Shown in pieces: positions 19,276 through 30,261 of a stretch of DNA of 64,000 nt. The position numbers were made by a program, and so were the translations under genes. Below the pieces are notes generated by a model. The model saw only the letters and a program-made list of their open reading frames with translations, did no database searches and was not told where the DNA came from. How positions within the stretch are numbered: the first letter of the stretch is position 1; the number at the start of each line of letters is the position of its first letter. This DNA is from Orbus hercynius (GTDB lineage: Bacteria; Pseudomonadota; Gammaproteobacteria; Enterobacterales; Orbaceae), in NCBI RefSeq assembly GCF_003634275.1, contig NZ_RBWY01000002.1:1-64000 (forward strand), written 5' to 3'.

Positions 19276-20700
19276 ATGAAAGTTAAAACTCGTTTTGCCC
19301 CTAGCCCAACTGGTTACCTCCACGTTGGCGGTGCCCGTACCGCACTATATTCTTGGTTATATGCTCGCCATGCGAAAGGTACTTTTGTTCTTCGTATTGA
19401 AGATACGGATTTAGAGCGTTCAACACCAGAAGCGATTGATGCAATTATCGAAGGTATGAACTGGTTAGATCTCTCTTGGGATGAAGGTCCTTACTATCAA
19501 ACCAAACGTTTTGATCGCTATAATCAAGTCATTGATCAAATGATCAGTAAAGGTACAGCATATCGCTGTTACTGTTCTAAAGAAAGGCTAGAAAAACTGC
19601 GCGAAGAGCAAATGGCTAAAGGTGAGAAAACGCGTTATGATGGACACTGCCGCTGTGATGCTACGCAAAAAGCACATCACGATAATGAACCCCATGTCGT
19701 ACGCTTTGCCAACCCTACTGATGGGGTTGTGATATTTAAAGATCTCATCCGTGGCCCAATTGAAATTGCCAATAAAGAGTTAGATGACCTAATTATTCGT
19801 CGCACAGACGGTTCACCAACATATAATTTCTGTGTTGTAGTTGATGACTGGGATATGGAAATTACTCATGTCATTCGCGGTGAAGATCATATCAATAATA
19901 CCCCACGTCAAATCAATATTTTAAAAGCATTAGACGCGCCGTTACCACAGTATGGCCATGTCTCAATGATTTTAGGTGATGATGGGCAAAAATTATCCAA
20001 ACGTCACGGTGCGGTAGGCGTGATGCAATACCGTGATGATGGCTATCTACCAGAAGCCTTATTAAACTATTTAGTCCGCTTAGGTTGGTCTCATGGCGAT
20101 CAAGAGATTTTCTCTATACCGGAAATGGTTGAATATTTCACTCTAGAGGACGTAAGTCGCTCGGCAAGTGCATTTAATACCGAAAAGTTACTGTGGTTAA
20201 ACCATCACTATATTAATCAATTAGACGCAGATTATGTTGCGCAGCACTTAATGTGGCATATGAATCAACAAGGCTATAATCTTGCTAATGGGCCAGATTT
20301 AATCACTATTGTCAAACTGTATGGTGAACGTAGCAAAACCTTAAAAGAGATGGCTGAGAACTGTGCTTATTGTTATCAAGATTTTAGCGAATTTGATGCA
20401 GATGCCGCTAAAAAACACTTAAGATTAGTGGCAAAAGCACCGCTTGAATTGATCAAAGCAAAATTAACCGCGATTGGCGAACTAGACTGGCAAACAACAA
20501 TTATTCATCATGCCATCCAAAGTACTGCTGATGAACTTGAAGTTGGTATGGGCAAAGTCGGTATGCCACTGCGCGTTGCAGTAACCGGTATGGGACAGTC
20601 ACCTTCAGTTGATGCAACGATTCAAGCAATCGGTAAAGCAAGGACGCTATCACGAATTGATCAAGCACTTACTTATATTAATGCGAGAGCAGATCAATAA
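19276..20700 (+). CDS. gltX: Glutamyl-tRNA synthetase
   Basis: GltX charges tRNA-Glu. From ATG 19276 it has 474 residues (E. coli 471), starting [19 protein letters not shown], which contains the class I HIGH-type signature. The zinc-binding CYCSKERLE and HCRCD cysteines follow near residues 100-125, then the KLSKRHG catalytic loop near 240. The anticodon-binding half is typical ([24 protein letters not shown]). A longer in-frame start 66 bp upstream would include the promoter and is rejected. Confidence 0.97.
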   Translation: MKVKTRFAPSPTGYLHVGGARTALYSWLYARHAKGTFVLRIEDTDLERSTPEAIDAIIEGMNWLDLSWDEGPYYQTKRFDRYNQVIDQMISKGTAYRCYCSKERLEKLREEQMAKGEKTRYDGHCRCDATQKAHHDNEPHVVRFANPTDGVVIFKDLIRGPIEIANKELDDLIIRRTDGSPTYNFCVVVDDWDMEITHVIRGEDHINNTPRQINILKALDAPLPQYGHVSMILGDDGQKLSKRHGAVGVMQYRDDGYLPEALLNYLVRLGWSHGDQEIFSIPEMVEYFTLEDVSRSASAFNTEKLLWLNHHYINQLDADYVAQHLMWHMNQQGYNLANGPDLITIVKLYGERSKTLKEMAENCAYCYQDFSEFDADAAKKHLRLVAKAPLELIKAKLTAIGELDWQTTIIHHAIQSTADELEVGMGKVGMPLRVAVTGMGQSPSVDATIQAIGKARTLSRIDQALTYINARADQ

Positions 20701-21018
20701 TTGGGCTGACAGTATCCTTTATGTGCAAGTTGCATTAATTTGGTGCGCTAATAATATGCGCACCCTATTTATTAACAACAACAGTGCACTATAGTCAGTT
20801 ATAGGTTCAATCATCAGCTGATTGAACTCTAAGTACGATACCAATAATCACGTTTGTTTTATCTGATGGTTATTGGTAAATACGGATAAAAGCAACTGAG
20901 TACAGTTTTAAAATCATCATTTTTAATAAAAACTTTATTTTGGTATGTTTTTTGCATTATTTTCTGTTATTTTAATATAAGTTCATTGCTTTAATGATAT
21001 TTATTGTGGAGAAACTCA
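20701..21018. promoter_or_regulatory. gltX-asnB intergenic region with inverted repeats
   Basis: This 318-bp gap holds three hairpins. GGTGCGC / GCGCACC (20742-20764) is probably the weak gltX terminator. GTTCAATCA / TGATTGAAC (20805-20827) is a perfect 9-bp inverted repeat around TCAGC. Near 20838-20877 TACCAATAA pairs imperfectly with TTATTGGTA. The last two lie upstream of asnB and could be operators. The 130 bp nearest asnB are T-rich and should contain its promoter. I see no gene. Confidence 0.5.
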
Positions 21019-22692
21019 ATGTGTTCAATTCTTGGTATTCTAGATATTAAATCAGATCCAACTCAACTACGAACCAAAGCGCTAGAATTATCAAGTTTAA
21101 TGCGCCATCGTGGTCCTGATTGGTCTGGTGTTTTTGCTTCAGATAAGGCAATTCTTGCGCATGAACGTCTATCGATTGTCGACGTTAATACTGGTGCTCA
21201 GCCGCTTTATAACAAAGATAAAACGTTAGTTCTAGCCGTTAATGGCGAAATTTATAATCACCAAGAAATTCGCAACCAATATAAAGATCGTTATGAATTC
21301 CAAACTGGCTCTGATTGTGAAGTTATTTTAGCTCTTTATCAAGAAAAAGGCATTGATTGTCTTGATGAATTGCAAGGGATGTTTGCTTTCATTCTTTATG
21401 ATATTAATAAAGATACTTATTTTATTGGTCGTGACCATATTGGTATTATTCCTCTCTATACAGGTCATGACGAAAATGGAACGCTCTATGTTGCGTCAGA
21501 AATGAAAGCATTAGTGCCAGTATGTAAAACGATTGAAGCATTTCCTCCTGGATGTTACTTATCTAGCACTGTAGGTAAGATTACCGCTTACTATCAGCGC
21601 GACTGGATGGAATATGACAATGTTAAAGATAATAAAACGGATATTAACGAACTACGTAATGCGCTTGAAGATTCAGTGAAAAGTCACTTAATGTCAGATG
21701 TGCCTTATGGCGTACTCTTATCTGGCGGGCTTGACTCATCGGTGATTTCGGCGATAACCAAAAAATACGCAGCGCGCCGCGTTGAAGATCACGAAAAATC
21801 TGAAGCTTGGTGGCCACAACTACACTCATTTGCAGTGGGATTAAAAGGTGCACCAGATTTAAAAGCAGCGCAAGCCGTCGCCGATCATTTAGGCACCGTG
21901 CATCACGAAATCAATTTCACTATTCAAGAGGGAATTGATGCGATTCGCGACGTGATTTACTTTATCGAAACCTATGATGTCACAACTATTCGTGCATCAA
22001 CGCCAATGTACCTAATGGCCCGCAAGATCAAAGCGATGGGAATCAAAATGGTCCTTTCTGGTGAAGGAGCGGATGAAGTGTTTGGTGGGTATTTGTATTT
22101 TCATAAAGCGCCAAATGCTAAAGAGTTCCATGAAGAAACAGTACGCAAATTAGCGGCGTTACATATGTATGACTGCGCACGCGCAAATAAAGCCATGTCA
22201 GCATGGGGAGTGGAAGCTCGCGTACCTTTCTTAGATAAAAAATTCCTAGATACCGCAATGCGCATCAATCCAAAAGATAAGATGTGTGGTAGCAATGGTA
22301 AAATGGAGAAACACATTGTACGTGAAGCGTTTGAGTCATATTTACCCGCTTCTGTTGTGTGGCGTCAAAAAGAACAGTTCTCTGATGGGGTGGGATACAG
22401 CTGGATCGACACATTAAAAGAAGTCGCCGCGCAAAAGATCACTGACCAGCAGTTGGAAAATGCGAAATTTAGATTCCCATATAACACGCCAGCGTCAAAA
22501 GAAGCGTATATGTATCGTGAAATCTTTGATGAGCTATTCCCATTGCCAAGCGCGGCGCAAAGCGTTCCTGGTGGACCCTCTGTTGCATGCTCAACTGCGA
22601 AAGCTATTGAGTGGGATGAATCATTTAAAAATTTAAATGATCCATCTGGACGCGCAGCGGTTGGCGTACACAATGATGCTTATAAAAAGTAA
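21019..22692 (+). CDS. asnB: Glutamine-hydrolysing asparagine synthetase B
   Basis: AsnB makes asparagine from aspartate, ATP and glutamine. The 557-residue protein (E. coli 554) begins MCSILGILD; Cys2 becomes the N-terminal nucleophile of the glutaminase domain (about 1-205), which also has MRHRGPDW and VNGEIYNH. The synthetase domain carries the PP-loop LLSGGLDSSVI and SGEGADEVFGGY. GGAG precedes ATG 21019 by 7 bp. It stands alone with a strong terminator behind it. Confidence 0.97.
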   Translation: MCSILGILDIKSDPTQLRTKALELSSLMRHRGPDWSGVFASDKAILAHERLSIVDVNTGAQPLYNKDKTLVLAVNGEIYNHQEIRNQYKDRYEFQTGSDCEVILALYQEKGIDCLDELQGMFAFILYDINKDTYFIGRDHIGIIPLYTGHDENGTLYVASEMKALVPVCKTIEAFPPGCYLSSTVGKITAYYQRDWMEYDNVKDNKTDINELRNALEDSVKSHLMSDVPYGVLLSGGLDSSVISAITKKYAARRVEDHEKSEAWWPQLHSFAVGLKGAPDLKAAQAVADHLGTVHHEINFTIQEGIDAIRDVIYFIETYDVTTIRASTPMYLMARKIKAMGIKMVLSGEGADEVFGGYLYFHKAPNAKEFHEETVRKLAALHMYDCARANKAMSAWGVEARVPFLDKKFLDTAMRINPKDKMCGSNGKMEKHIVREAFESYLPASVVWRQKEQFSDGVGYSWIDTLKEVAAQKITDQQLENAKFRFPYNTPASKEAYMYREIFDELFPLPSAAQSVPGGPSVACSTAKAIEWDESFKNLNDPSGRAAVGVHNDAYKK

Positions 22693-22718
22693 TCAATCAC
22701 ACTATTTATATAAAAATA

Positions 22719-22747
22719 AAAGCCGTGTTAACTAACACGGCTTTTTT
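22719..22747 (+). terminator. Terminator after asnB
   Basis: A 9-bp stem (AGCCGTGTT / AACACGGCT) with an AACT loop, preceded by an A-run and followed by T6, lies 28 bp after the asnB stop. Confidence 0.92.
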
Positions 22748-22820
22748 CGCGGTACCAAATATTGTGTGCAAAAAAAAGAAAGCTTTATGCTTTCCTTTTC
22801 TTAATCGCTCAAGATCGATT

Positions 22821-23087
22821 TTATAAAACCATCCTCACAATATCGATATCTCCAAGCTCTTTATACAAGCTTTCCACTTGTTCAATATGTGTGGCAGTAA
22901 TCGTCACCGACACTGAATGATAATTGCCTTTGCTGCTTGGTTTAATTGAGGGGGAATAATCACCAGGCGCATGGCGCTGAATAACAGAAAGAACTTTATC
23001 AGCTAATTCGGGTTTAGCCTCTCCCATCACTTTATAAGTAAAAGAGCAAGGAAAATCGAGTAATTCATTTAACTTAGTTGGTTGCAT
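22821..23087 (-). CDS. ybeD: YbeD/DUF493 family protein
   Basis: This 88-residue protein belongs to the ACT-like DUF493 family (E. coli YbeD, 87 residues). [24 protein letters not shown] and [15 protein letters not shown] are family signatures, and the ending DIDIVRMVL is nearly invariant. Its biochemical role is not established; in E. coli it sits between dacA and lipB. Here it is the last gene of the minus-strand cell-elongation run, 128 bp after dacA, and lipB does not follow. Confidence 0.93.
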   Translation of the reverse strand: MQPTKLNELLDFPCSFTYKVMGEAKPELADKVLSVIQRHAPGDYSPSIKPSSKGNYHSVSVTITATHIEQVESLYKELGDIDIVRMVL

Positions 23088-23215
23088 AATATTCTCTTCT
23101 ATTTTTTATTGTAATAGTTAACTTGCTTTTATATATATGGGGATAATAATAACGTTATCAACGGGAATCGTAAATAAAATGGCAAAACCACCTTATTTAC
23201 GATTAATAACACTGA

Positions 23216-24406
23216 TTAACTGAACCATAAATGGAATTTGAGTTTTATATAATCCCATATCCGCCCAAAGAAGCCCGTTTCTTTTACCGCTTCAAGAGTA
23301 ACAAGTGGCTTTTGGGCTATGACTTTATCATTTAACGTAAACTCAATATTACCAACTACAGCGCCTTTCTCAAGCGGTGCCGATAAGTAAGCATCATTTA
23401 ATTGATAAGTAACGTTAAGATCTGCAGCCTGTCCTCTTGGTACTGTTACATACACATCATCTAATGAACCTAACGGTAGCGAATTACTATCACCGTACCA
23501 AATCGTCTCAGAAACAACTGGTTTATTAGCTTTTACTGGCACAGCCGTTTCAAAAAAGCGAAACCCCCAAGTCAGTAATTTTTTACTCTCTTCTTCACGG
23601 CCTTTAAATGTTCTGCCACCTAATACTACCGAAATTAATCGCGTATTACCTTCAACAGCAGAACCAACTAAGTTATAACCCGCTGCATTAGTATGACCAG
23701 TTTTAATCCCATCAACATTGAGTGAAGTATCCCATAATAGGCCATTACGATTAGTTTGTTTAATATTATTAAACTTGAATTCTTTTTCTTTATAAACAGC
23801 ATATTCTTGTGGTAGATTTTTAATCAATGCACGGCCTAAAAATGCCATATCTTTCGCAGTAGTATATTGACCCGGTGCATCAAGCCCATGAACGGTTTCA
23901 AAATGTGTATCGGTTAATCCAAGCTGCTGAGCATAATTATTCATCAAGTTCACAAAAGAATCTTGACTACCAGCAACGTGCTCAGCCATCGCGATACACG
24001 CATCATTCCCCGATTGAATAATAATCCCTTTATTAAGGTCTGCAACTGACACCTGATCGCCCGGTTTTAAAAACATTAAAGAAGAGCCCTTTAACACAGG
24101 ATTACCTGTTGCCCAAGCATCTTTACTAATTGTGACAATATCATTCTCACTAATACGATTTGATTTTATTGCCTCACCAACCACATAACTTGTCATCATT
24201 TTCGTCAAACTAGCAGGATCTCGCCTTGTTTCAGCGTTTTCATCAGCCAAGATCTCACCTGAATTTGCATCAATTAAAATATAGGCCTGTGCATCAAGTT
24301 TTGGCGCATCAGGTATGGGGAAATTAATCTCTGCATTTGCAGTGCTAATAGATAAAGCCAATATCGCTAACGAATACTTCACTTTAGTAGATAACTGTTT
24401 TTTCAT
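23216..24406 (-). CDS. dacA: D-alanyl-D-alanine carboxypeptidase (PBP5/6 type)
   Basis: DacA trims the terminal D-alanine from peptidoglycan pentapeptides. It has 396 residues (E. coli PBP5 403). A Sec signal peptide ends near residue 25 (STANA). The active-site motifs are in order: SLTK (catalytic serine), SGN and KTG ([13 protein letters not shown]). A beta-rich second domain follows, and the C-terminal [17 protein letters not shown] is the expected amphipathic anchor to the outer face of the inner membrane. Here it follows rodA by only 34 bp; the E. coli neighbour rlpA is absent. Confidence 0.94.
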   Translation of the reverse strand: MKKQLSTKVKYSLAILALSISTANAEINFPIPDAPKLDAQAYILIDANSGEILADENAETRRDPASLTKMMTSYVVGEAIKSNRISENDIVTISKDAWATGNPVLKGSSLMFLKPGDQVSVADLNKGIIIQSGNDACIAMAEHVAGSQDSFVNLMNNYAQQLGLTDTHFETVHGLDAPGQYTTAKDMAFLGRALIKNLPQEYAVYKEKEFKFNNIKQTNRNGLLWDTSLNVDGIKTGHTNAAGYNLVGSAVEGNTRLISVVLGGRTFKGREEESKKLLTWGFRFFETAVPVKANKPVVSETIWYGDSNSLPLGSLDDVYVTVPRGQAADLNVTYQLNDAYLSAPLEKGAVVGNIEFTLNDKVIAQKPLVTLEAVKETGFFGRIWDYIKLKFHLWFS

Positions 24407-24440
24407 TATACTAACCTGATCATTTATAGGTAAAACACAA

Positions 24441-25550
24441 CTATATGCTCTTAGATAACATATTACGATGAGTATGGATCGACATTATAATCCCAAAACT
24501 AGCCATGAGTACCACTAAAGATGAACCGCCATAGCTAATTAAGGGTAATGGTACACCAACAACTGGTAATATTCCACTCACCATACCAATATTAATAAAG
24601 ACATAAATAAATAGGACTAACGTCAGCCCTCCGGCCAAAACGCGTCCGAAGGTCGTTTGCGCTTGAGCGGCAATAATTAGCCCTCGGCTAATTAGACACA
24701 TAAATAGTGCTAATAAAATGATTGCGCCGACAAAACCAAACTCCTCTGCAATGACAGAAAAAATAAAATCAGTATGCCGTTCTGGGATAAATTCAAGCTG
24801 AGATTGTGTGCCAGCCAACCAACCTTTTCCCCACATACCGCCGGAGCCAATCGCTGTTTTGGATTGTAAGATATGATAACCTTTACCCAGCGGGTCACGC
24901 TCTGGATTAAATAAAGTAAGTACTCGCTCACGTTGATAATCATGCATAAGGAAAAACCACATAATTGGAATGAATGCGCCAATCGCAACAATTGAAGCAA
25001 AAATAAACTTCCAGCTAATGCCAGCAAGGAAAATAATAAAAATACCTGACATGGCAATCAATATCGATGTTCCTAAATCAGGCTGCATCGCAACTAACAG
25101 TGTTGGCACAGCAATAATTGCTAACGTTTGAATGGTCGTCTTAAATGGCGGCGGGCAGCCTTCTCGGTTAATAAATTTTGCCACCATCAATGGCACTGCA
25201 ATTTTAGCAATTTCAGAAGGTTGAAAACGAATAAATCCCAAGTTGAGCCAGCGCTGAGCGCCTTTACTAGTATAACCAAACACATCAACAATCACTAACA
25301 CAATAATACAGGCAATATAAAGGTAAGGTGCCCATTTTTCATAAACACGCGGTGAACATTGTGCAAATACAATCATCACCACAATTCCCAATATAATTTG
25401 CGATACTTTACGCTCAGTCATTGGTAAATCTTGACCGCTCGCACTCCACATAATGTATACGCTATAGGCTAATAGTAACAAAATAAAAAATAAAAATAAT
25501 GGATCAATATGTAATCGCATCCATAGCGATCGTTTTTTGCTATTGATCAT
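24441..25550 (-). CDS. rodA: Rod-shape peptidoglycan glycosyltransferase RodA
   Basis: RodA (MrdB) polymerises glycan strands with PBP2 in the elongasome. The 369-residue SEDS protein (E. coli 370) has about ten membrane segments. Conserved features include [32 protein letters not shown] and the C-terminal [16 protein letters not shown]. Its ATG overlaps the mrdA stop by one base (TAATG), which implies coupled translation with PBP2. dacA follows. Confidence 0.96.
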   Translation of the reverse strand: MINSKKRSLWMRLHIDPLFLFFILLLLAYSVYIMWSASGQDLPMTERKVSQIILGIVVMIVFAQCSPRVYEKWAPYLYIACIIVLVIVDVFGYTSKGAQRWLNLGFIRFQPSEIAKIAVPLMVAKFINREGCPPPFKTTIQTLAIIAVPTLLVAMQPDLGTSILIAMSGIFIIFLAGISWKFIFASIVAIGAFIPIMWFFLMHDYQRERVLTLFNPERDPLGKGYHILQSKTAIGSGGMWGKGWLAGTQSQLEFIPERHTDFIFSVIAEEFGFVGAIILLALFMCLISRGLIIAAQAQTTFGRVLAGGLTLVLFIYVFINIGMVSGILPVVGVPLPLISYGGSSLVVLMASFGIIMSIHTHRNMLSKSI

Positions 25551-27418
25551 TAGTCACCCTGCCTCATGTTTAAAATAGATTCTGATATTTTGACATCATC
25601 ATCCCCTAAAAGATAATAATCTAAAATGCGTTTAGCAAATGCACCACCTTTGGAGCTACCGCTACCGCCATTTTCTAATACAACAGCGATCGCAATTTTT
25701 GGCTTATCATAAGGCGCGAATGCAATAAATAATGCATGATCTCGTAAATGCTCTGGAATTTGACTCGCATTATAAATTTCATCCGCTTTTAAGCCATAGA
25801 CCTGCGCGGTTCCGGATTTACCCGCGGCTTTATAAGGGGAACCAGCGTAAATTTTTCTTGCTGTTCCCCTCGTACCAAACATCACTTTATACATGCCATC
25901 TTTGGCGATTTGCCAATATTTTTCGTTAATCAAACCTGCCAAGGTGGTATCTACTTTTAAGGCGGCCGCGGGTGAAGGCGGAAAATTATCTTCATTAAGT
26001 AAATCACTGCGTGTTTGTTTTAGTAAATGAGGTATATAGCTTTTGCCATCATTGACCATAATCGTTAATGCTTTTGCTAGCTGCACTGGGGTTGCAGTCC
26101 AATATCCTTGACCAATACCGACTGGAATCGTATCACCTTGTAACCAAGGCTGCTTATAGCGCCCCATTTTCCATTCTCTGCTCGGTAATATGCCTCGACT
26201 TTCTTCATTTGGCGAAATATCAATACCGGTTCGTTCACCATAACCAAATTTATTCATCCAAAAATATAATCGATCGATACCTAAGTCATAAGCGACTTGA
26301 TAGTAATAAGTATCAACGGACTCTTCTAAAGATTTCGTGACATCGACTTTACCGTGTCCCCAACGCAACCAGTCACGAAAACGCTTTTCAGTGCCAGGGA
26401 GCTGCCAATAACCGGGATCACTGACCACAGTTTTGGGCGTAATAACGCCTTCACTAAGCGCAGAAACAGCAATAAATGGCTTCACCGTTGATGCCGGTGG
26501 GTAGGTTCCTAGCATAGCACGATTAAACAGCGGTTTATCGGGATCCTCAAGCAGTGCCTTATATTTCGCCGAAGAAATCCCGCCGACAAACAAATTAGGG
26601 TCATAACTTGGGCTAGAGACTAATGCTAATACTTCGCCATTATTAGGATCAATTGCCACCACTGCACCTTTCCTTCCGGCCAGTAATTTTTGAATATACA
26701 GCTGTAAATTTAAATCAATTGTCAAATAAATATCTTCACCAGCAAGAGGCGGATTGTGATTTAACTGACGAACAATTTTACCTCGGTTATTAACTTCAAC
26801 CTCTTCATAACCGGGCGTACCATGCAATAAATCTTCATAAAATCGCTCAATGCCAATTTTACCAATATTCGGCGTACCGACATAATCACTGAGTTTATCT
26901 TCTTCTTCTAACCGTGCTTTATCTTGATTATTTATCTTCGATACATAGCCCAAGACATGCGTTAATGCACTGCCGTAAGGATAATAACGATGCTGATTGC
27001 CCGTAATATTAACAAATGGAAAGCGATGCTGGTTTACCACAAATCTCGCAATTTCCTGTTGTGTCAAATTGTCTTTGAGTGGCACCGGCCGGTGGGCTTT
27101 ATAACCACGTCGTTCTTTTTGAAAATTTTCGATATCTTCATCAGTGAGATCAACTAGTGTCCGTAGTTCATCGAGCTGGGCATTGAGATTACTAATTTTG
27201 TCCGGGGTAATATTTAATTGGTAGATGGTGTTATTAATCGCAAGCGGAATGCCATTTCTATCATAAATAATGCCGCGATTCGGCGGAACGGGTATAATTT
27301 CAATCCGATTCTTATTGGATTTAGTATTGTAATAGCCATAACTAAATATCTGTAAATGCGCCAGTGTCACAAGTAGAATCGTAACCATCACCAACAGGAC
27401 AGCAAAAGCAATTAACAC
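25550..27418 (-). CDS. mrdA: Penicillin-binding protein 2 (elongasome transpeptidase), start codon unusual
   Basis: PBP2 cross-links peptidoglycan made by RodA. The listed frame begins at GTG 27418 (622 residues, E. coli 633). A membrane anchor lies at about 1-20, then a pedestal domain with RGIIYDRNG. The transpeptidase motifs are STVKPF (catalytic serine), a downstream SxN-type site and KSGTAQV. Homology to PBP2 continues upstream of this GTG: 13 more in-frame residues, RDHSAETNLFLRR, match the conserved cytoplasmic tail. No ATG, GTG or TTG exists in frame before the stop at 27500-27502. Possible true starts are ATA 27491-27493, with AGGAG 9 nt upstream, or ATT 27458-27460. Confidence 0.95.
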   Translation of the reverse strand: MLIAFAVLLVMVTILLVTLAHLQIFSYGYYNTKSNKNRIEIIPVPPNRGIIYDRNGIPLAINNTIYQLNITPDKISNLNAQLDELRTLVDLTDEDIENFQKERRGYKAHRPVPLKDNLTQQEIARFVVNQHRFPFVNITGNQHRYYPYGSALTHVLGYVSKINNQDKARLEEEDKLSDYVGTPNIGKIGIERFYEDLLHGTPGYEEVEVNNRGKIVRQLNHNPPLAGEDIYLTIDLNLQLYIQKLLAGRKGAVVAIDPNNGEVLALVSSPSYDPNLFVGGISSAKYKALLEDPDKPLFNRAMLGTYPPASTVKPFIAVSALSEGVITPKTVVSDPGYWQLPGTEKRFRDWLRWGHGKVDVTKSLEESVDTYYYQVAYDLGIDRLYFWMNKFGYGERTGIDISPNEESRGILPSREWKMGRYKQPWLQGDTIPVGIGQGYWTATPVQLAKALTIMVNDGKSYIPHLLKQTRSDLLNEDNFPPSPAAALKVDTTLAGLINEKYWQIAKDGMYKVMFGTRGTARKIYAGSPYKAAGKSGTAQVYGLKADEIYNASQIPEHLRDHALFIAFAPYDKPKIAIAVVLENGGSGSSKGGAFAKRILDYYLLGDDDVKISESILNMRQGD

Positions 27419-27499
27419 TCGGCGTAAAAATAAATTGGTTTCTGCGCTGTGATCTCGAATTTTAGTTTGATGGCGCCAATTTAAGTGTTGTATAACTTG

Positions 27500-28549
27500 C
27501 TACTCCTGATGATTCTCGACGTCATGACGTGATCTGTTCTCAAGTTTACGCCTTTGCTGATCCTGCTCCCATGCTTCATAAGCATTCACAATTCTGGCCA
27601 CTACAGGGTGCCTAACCACATCCTCACTATAAAAAAAGTTAAAGCTAATATCATCAACCGAACTTAACACTTCAATGGCATGTTTTAGACCTGATTTTTG
27701 ATTACGAGGCAAGTCAACTTGAGTGATATCACCGGTAATCACCGCCTTTGAATTAAAACCAATCCGAGTTAAAAACATTTTCATCTGTTCTATCGTCGTA
27801 TTTTGACTTTCATCAAGAATAATAAATGCATCATTAAGCGTTCGCCCACGCATATAAGCTAATGGCGCAACTTCAATAACATTTTTTTCAATCAGTTTCT
27901 CAACTTTTTCAAATCCTAACATTTCAAACAGCGCATCATAGAGTGGGCGCAAATACGGATCGACTTTTTGGCTCAAATCTCCAGGTAAAAATCCCAACTT
28001 TTCGCCAGCTTCAACAGCCGGGCGAGTCAGTAAAATGCGACGAATTTGCTGTTTTTCTAAGGCATCAACAGCCGCGGCAACGGCTAAATACGTTTTGCCC
28101 GTTCCAGCAGGACCAATCCCAAAGGTAATATCATAATCCATTACATTGGCAATATAACGGGCTTGATTGGGCGTACGTGGCTTAATCACGCCACGTTTGG
28201 TTTTAATCATCACTAATTTACCGCCATCATACAAAGCATGAGCGGGTAAATGTTGCGTGGCTGTCTCAATCGCGCCACTCTCTTTGATCGCCAAATGAAT
28301 CTGCTCAGGTTCAATATCGATAATTTGTTGGCGCTGCTGCGTCTGTTTATATAATGATTGCAGGATTTCCCCGGCGGCCTGCACGCAGATATTATCACCG
28401 GTTAATCGGAATTGATTACCCCAGTGATTAATTTCAATACCTAAACGTTTTTCAAGCTGCTTAATATTATTATCATAAGGGCCGCAAAGACTATTTAAAC
28501 GTTGATTATCCGCGGGATCTAACACAATTTCATGGGTAATAATATTCAA
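27500..28549 (-). CDS. ybeZ: PhoH-like ATPase YbeZ
   Basis: YbeZ is a PhoH-family P-loop ATPase linked to rRNA maturation together with the endonuclease YbeY. The 349-residue protein (E. coli 346) has an N-terminal KH-like region (about 1-110), Walker A GPAGTGKT and Walker B FIILDESQNTT, then MFLTRIGFNSKAVITGDITQVDLP. It lies 30 bp after miaB, as in E. coli. The next gene should be ybeY but is mrdA, which begins about 8 nt past the YbeZ stop if the ATA start is used. Confidence 0.95.
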   Translation of the reverse strand: MNIITHEIVLDPADNQRLNSLCGPYDNNIKQLEKRLGIEINHWGNQFRLTGDNICVQAAGEILQSLYKQTQQRQQIIDIEPEQIHLAIKESGAIETATQHLPAHALYDGGKLVMIKTKRGVIKPRTPNQARYIANVMDYDITFGIGPAGTGKTYLAVAAAVDALEKQQIRRILLTRPAVEAGEKLGFLPGDLSQKVDPYLRPLYDALFEMLGFEKVEKLIEKNVIEVAPLAYMRGRTLNDAFIILDESQNTTIEQMKMFLTRIGFNSKAVITGDITQVDLPRNQKSGLKHAIEVLSSVDDISFNFFYSEDVVRHPVVARIVNAYEAWEQDQQRRKLENRSRHDVENHQE

Positions 28550-28579
28550 GAGTTATCCTTCAATCTAAACATTTAGCCA

Positions 28580-30007
28580 CTAAGGACGATACATACCAAC
28601 ACCCAGAGCATCTTCTTTCTGTGTTTTGGCAATAATAGCACTTGGTGATTGGCTCACGCGTAAATCCATCTCATCTTCAGTGCGAATCACTTTAGCACGT
28701 AATGAGTTTGGATACACATCGGTGATTTCAACATCAACAAACTTACCAATCATCGCTGGTTGACCGGCAAAATTGACAATACGATTGTTTTCAGTGCGTC
28801 CGGTTAATTCCATCAAATCTTTTTTCGATGGCCCTTCAACCAATACACGCTGAACGGTACCTAACATCTGACGACTAAATTGCATCGCTTGTTGATTGAT
28901 ACGTTGCTGTAACAAGTATAAACGTTGTTTTTTCTCTTCTTCTAATACGTTATCTTCCATATCAGCCGCTGGCGTACCCGGTCTTGCTGAATAGACGAAG
29001 CTATAGCTTAGATCAAAATTGACATCCGCAATCAATTTCATGGTTTGTTCAAAATCTTCTTGCGTTTCGCCCGGGAAACCGACGATAAAATCAGAACTGA
29101 TTTGAATTTCAGGACGCACTTTACGCAGCTTACGAATAATTGATTTATATTCTAGCGCAGTATGTGTACGTTTCATTAAATTTAACACGCGATCAGAACC
29201 ACTTTGTACCGGTAAATGTAAGTAGCTGACCAATTCTGGCGTATCTTGATACACCTCGATAATATCATCAGTAAATTCAATCGGATGGCTAGTGGTAAAG
29301 CGAATACGATCAATACCATCAATGCCAGCAACTAAGCGTAGTAACTCAGCAAATGTGCAAATTTCACCATCAAACGTTGGACCGCGATAAGCATTCACAT
29401 TTTGCCCAAGCAAATTCACTTCACGCACGCCTTGAGCGGCTAATTGTGCAATTTCGTAAATAACATCATCACACGGACGACTCACTTCTTCACCACGAGT
29501 ATAAGGCACAACGCAGTATGTACAATACTTGTTACATCCTTCCATAATCGAGACAAATGCTGTCGGACCTTCACTACGAGGCTCAGGTAGGCGATCAAAT
29601 TTTTCGATTTCAGGAAAACTAACGTCGACAACATGAGTATTCTCATTGTTCACCACTTGATTAATCATTTCGGGTAAACGATGGAACGTTTGTGGTCCAA
29701 AAATAATATCGACAAACGGTGCTCGCTTGCGGATATGCTCACCTTCTTGCGAAGCAACGCATCCCCCAACCCCAATAACAATGTCCGGGTTATGTTTCTT
29801 TAAATTTTTCCAACGGCCTAACTGATGAAATACTTTCTCCTGTGCTTTCTCGCGAATAGAGCAAGTATTTAATAATAAGATATCGGCTTCTTCTGCATTT
29901 TCAGTTAAGGTTAAACCATGGGTTGATTCAAGGAGGTCTGCCATTTTCGACGAATCATACTCGTTCATCTGGCAGCCCCAAGTTTTGATATGTAATTTTT
30001 TGCTCAT
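28580..30007 (-). CDS. miaB: tRNA-2-methylthio-N6-dimethylallyladenosine synthase MiaB
   Basis: MiaB adds the methylthio group to i6A37 of tRNAs reading codons that begin with U. The 475-residue protein (E. coli 474) has the N-terminal cluster cysteines ([31 protein letters not shown]), the radical-SAM motif CNKYCTYC near residue 157 and a C-terminal TRAM domain with [13 protein letters not shown]. The ATG at 30007 gives the family N-terminus [13 protein letters not shown]; an upstream TTG is not needed. First gene of the run down to ybeD. Confidence 0.97.
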   Translation of the reverse strand: MSKKLHIKTWGCQMNEYDSSKMADLLESTHGLTLTENAEEADILLLNTCSIREKAQEKVFHQLGRWKNLKKHNPDIVIGVGGCVASQEGEHIRKRAPFVDIIFGPQTFHRLPEMINQVVNNENTHVVDVSFPEIEKFDRLPEPRSEGPTAFVSIMEGCNKYCTYCVVPYTRGEEVSRPCDDVIYEIAQLAAQGVREVNLLGQNVNAYRGPTFDGEICTFAELLRLVAGIDGIDRIRFTTSHPIEFTDDIIEVYQDTPELVSYLHLPVQSGSDRVLNLMKRTHTALEYKSIIRKLRKVRPEIQISSDFIVGFPGETQEDFEQTMKLIADVNFDLSYSFVYSARPGTPAADMEDNVLEEEKKQRLYLLQQRINQQAMQFSRQMLGTVQRVLVEGPSKKDLMELTGRTENNRIVNFAGQPAMIGKFVDVEITDVYPNSLRAKVIRTEDEMDLRVSQSPSAIIAKTQKEDALGVGMYRP

Positions 30008-30261
30008 CAATGACTCAGCTATATAATTGTTAAAATGAAAACGGCTTTAACTCCGTGATTTTAGCGGTCTATATTGTAATGCTTTGTTGCGAGTGAATCC
30101 AGCTAAAAAGTAAATGGATTGATGAACGATCAACAACAGAATGGTAAAAACAGATAAATAGCGTTATCTATCAATATTTTTAGTCAATAACACCAAAGAT
30201 AAATATGATAAATGCCTTAACTGGCACTTATCATCTAAGGACATCAATTGCTTGTGTAATA

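Noticed and set aside
22365-22673. 102-codon minus-strand frame inside asnB
   Set aside because: It is antisense to a well-conserved gene and shows no protein-like features of its own.
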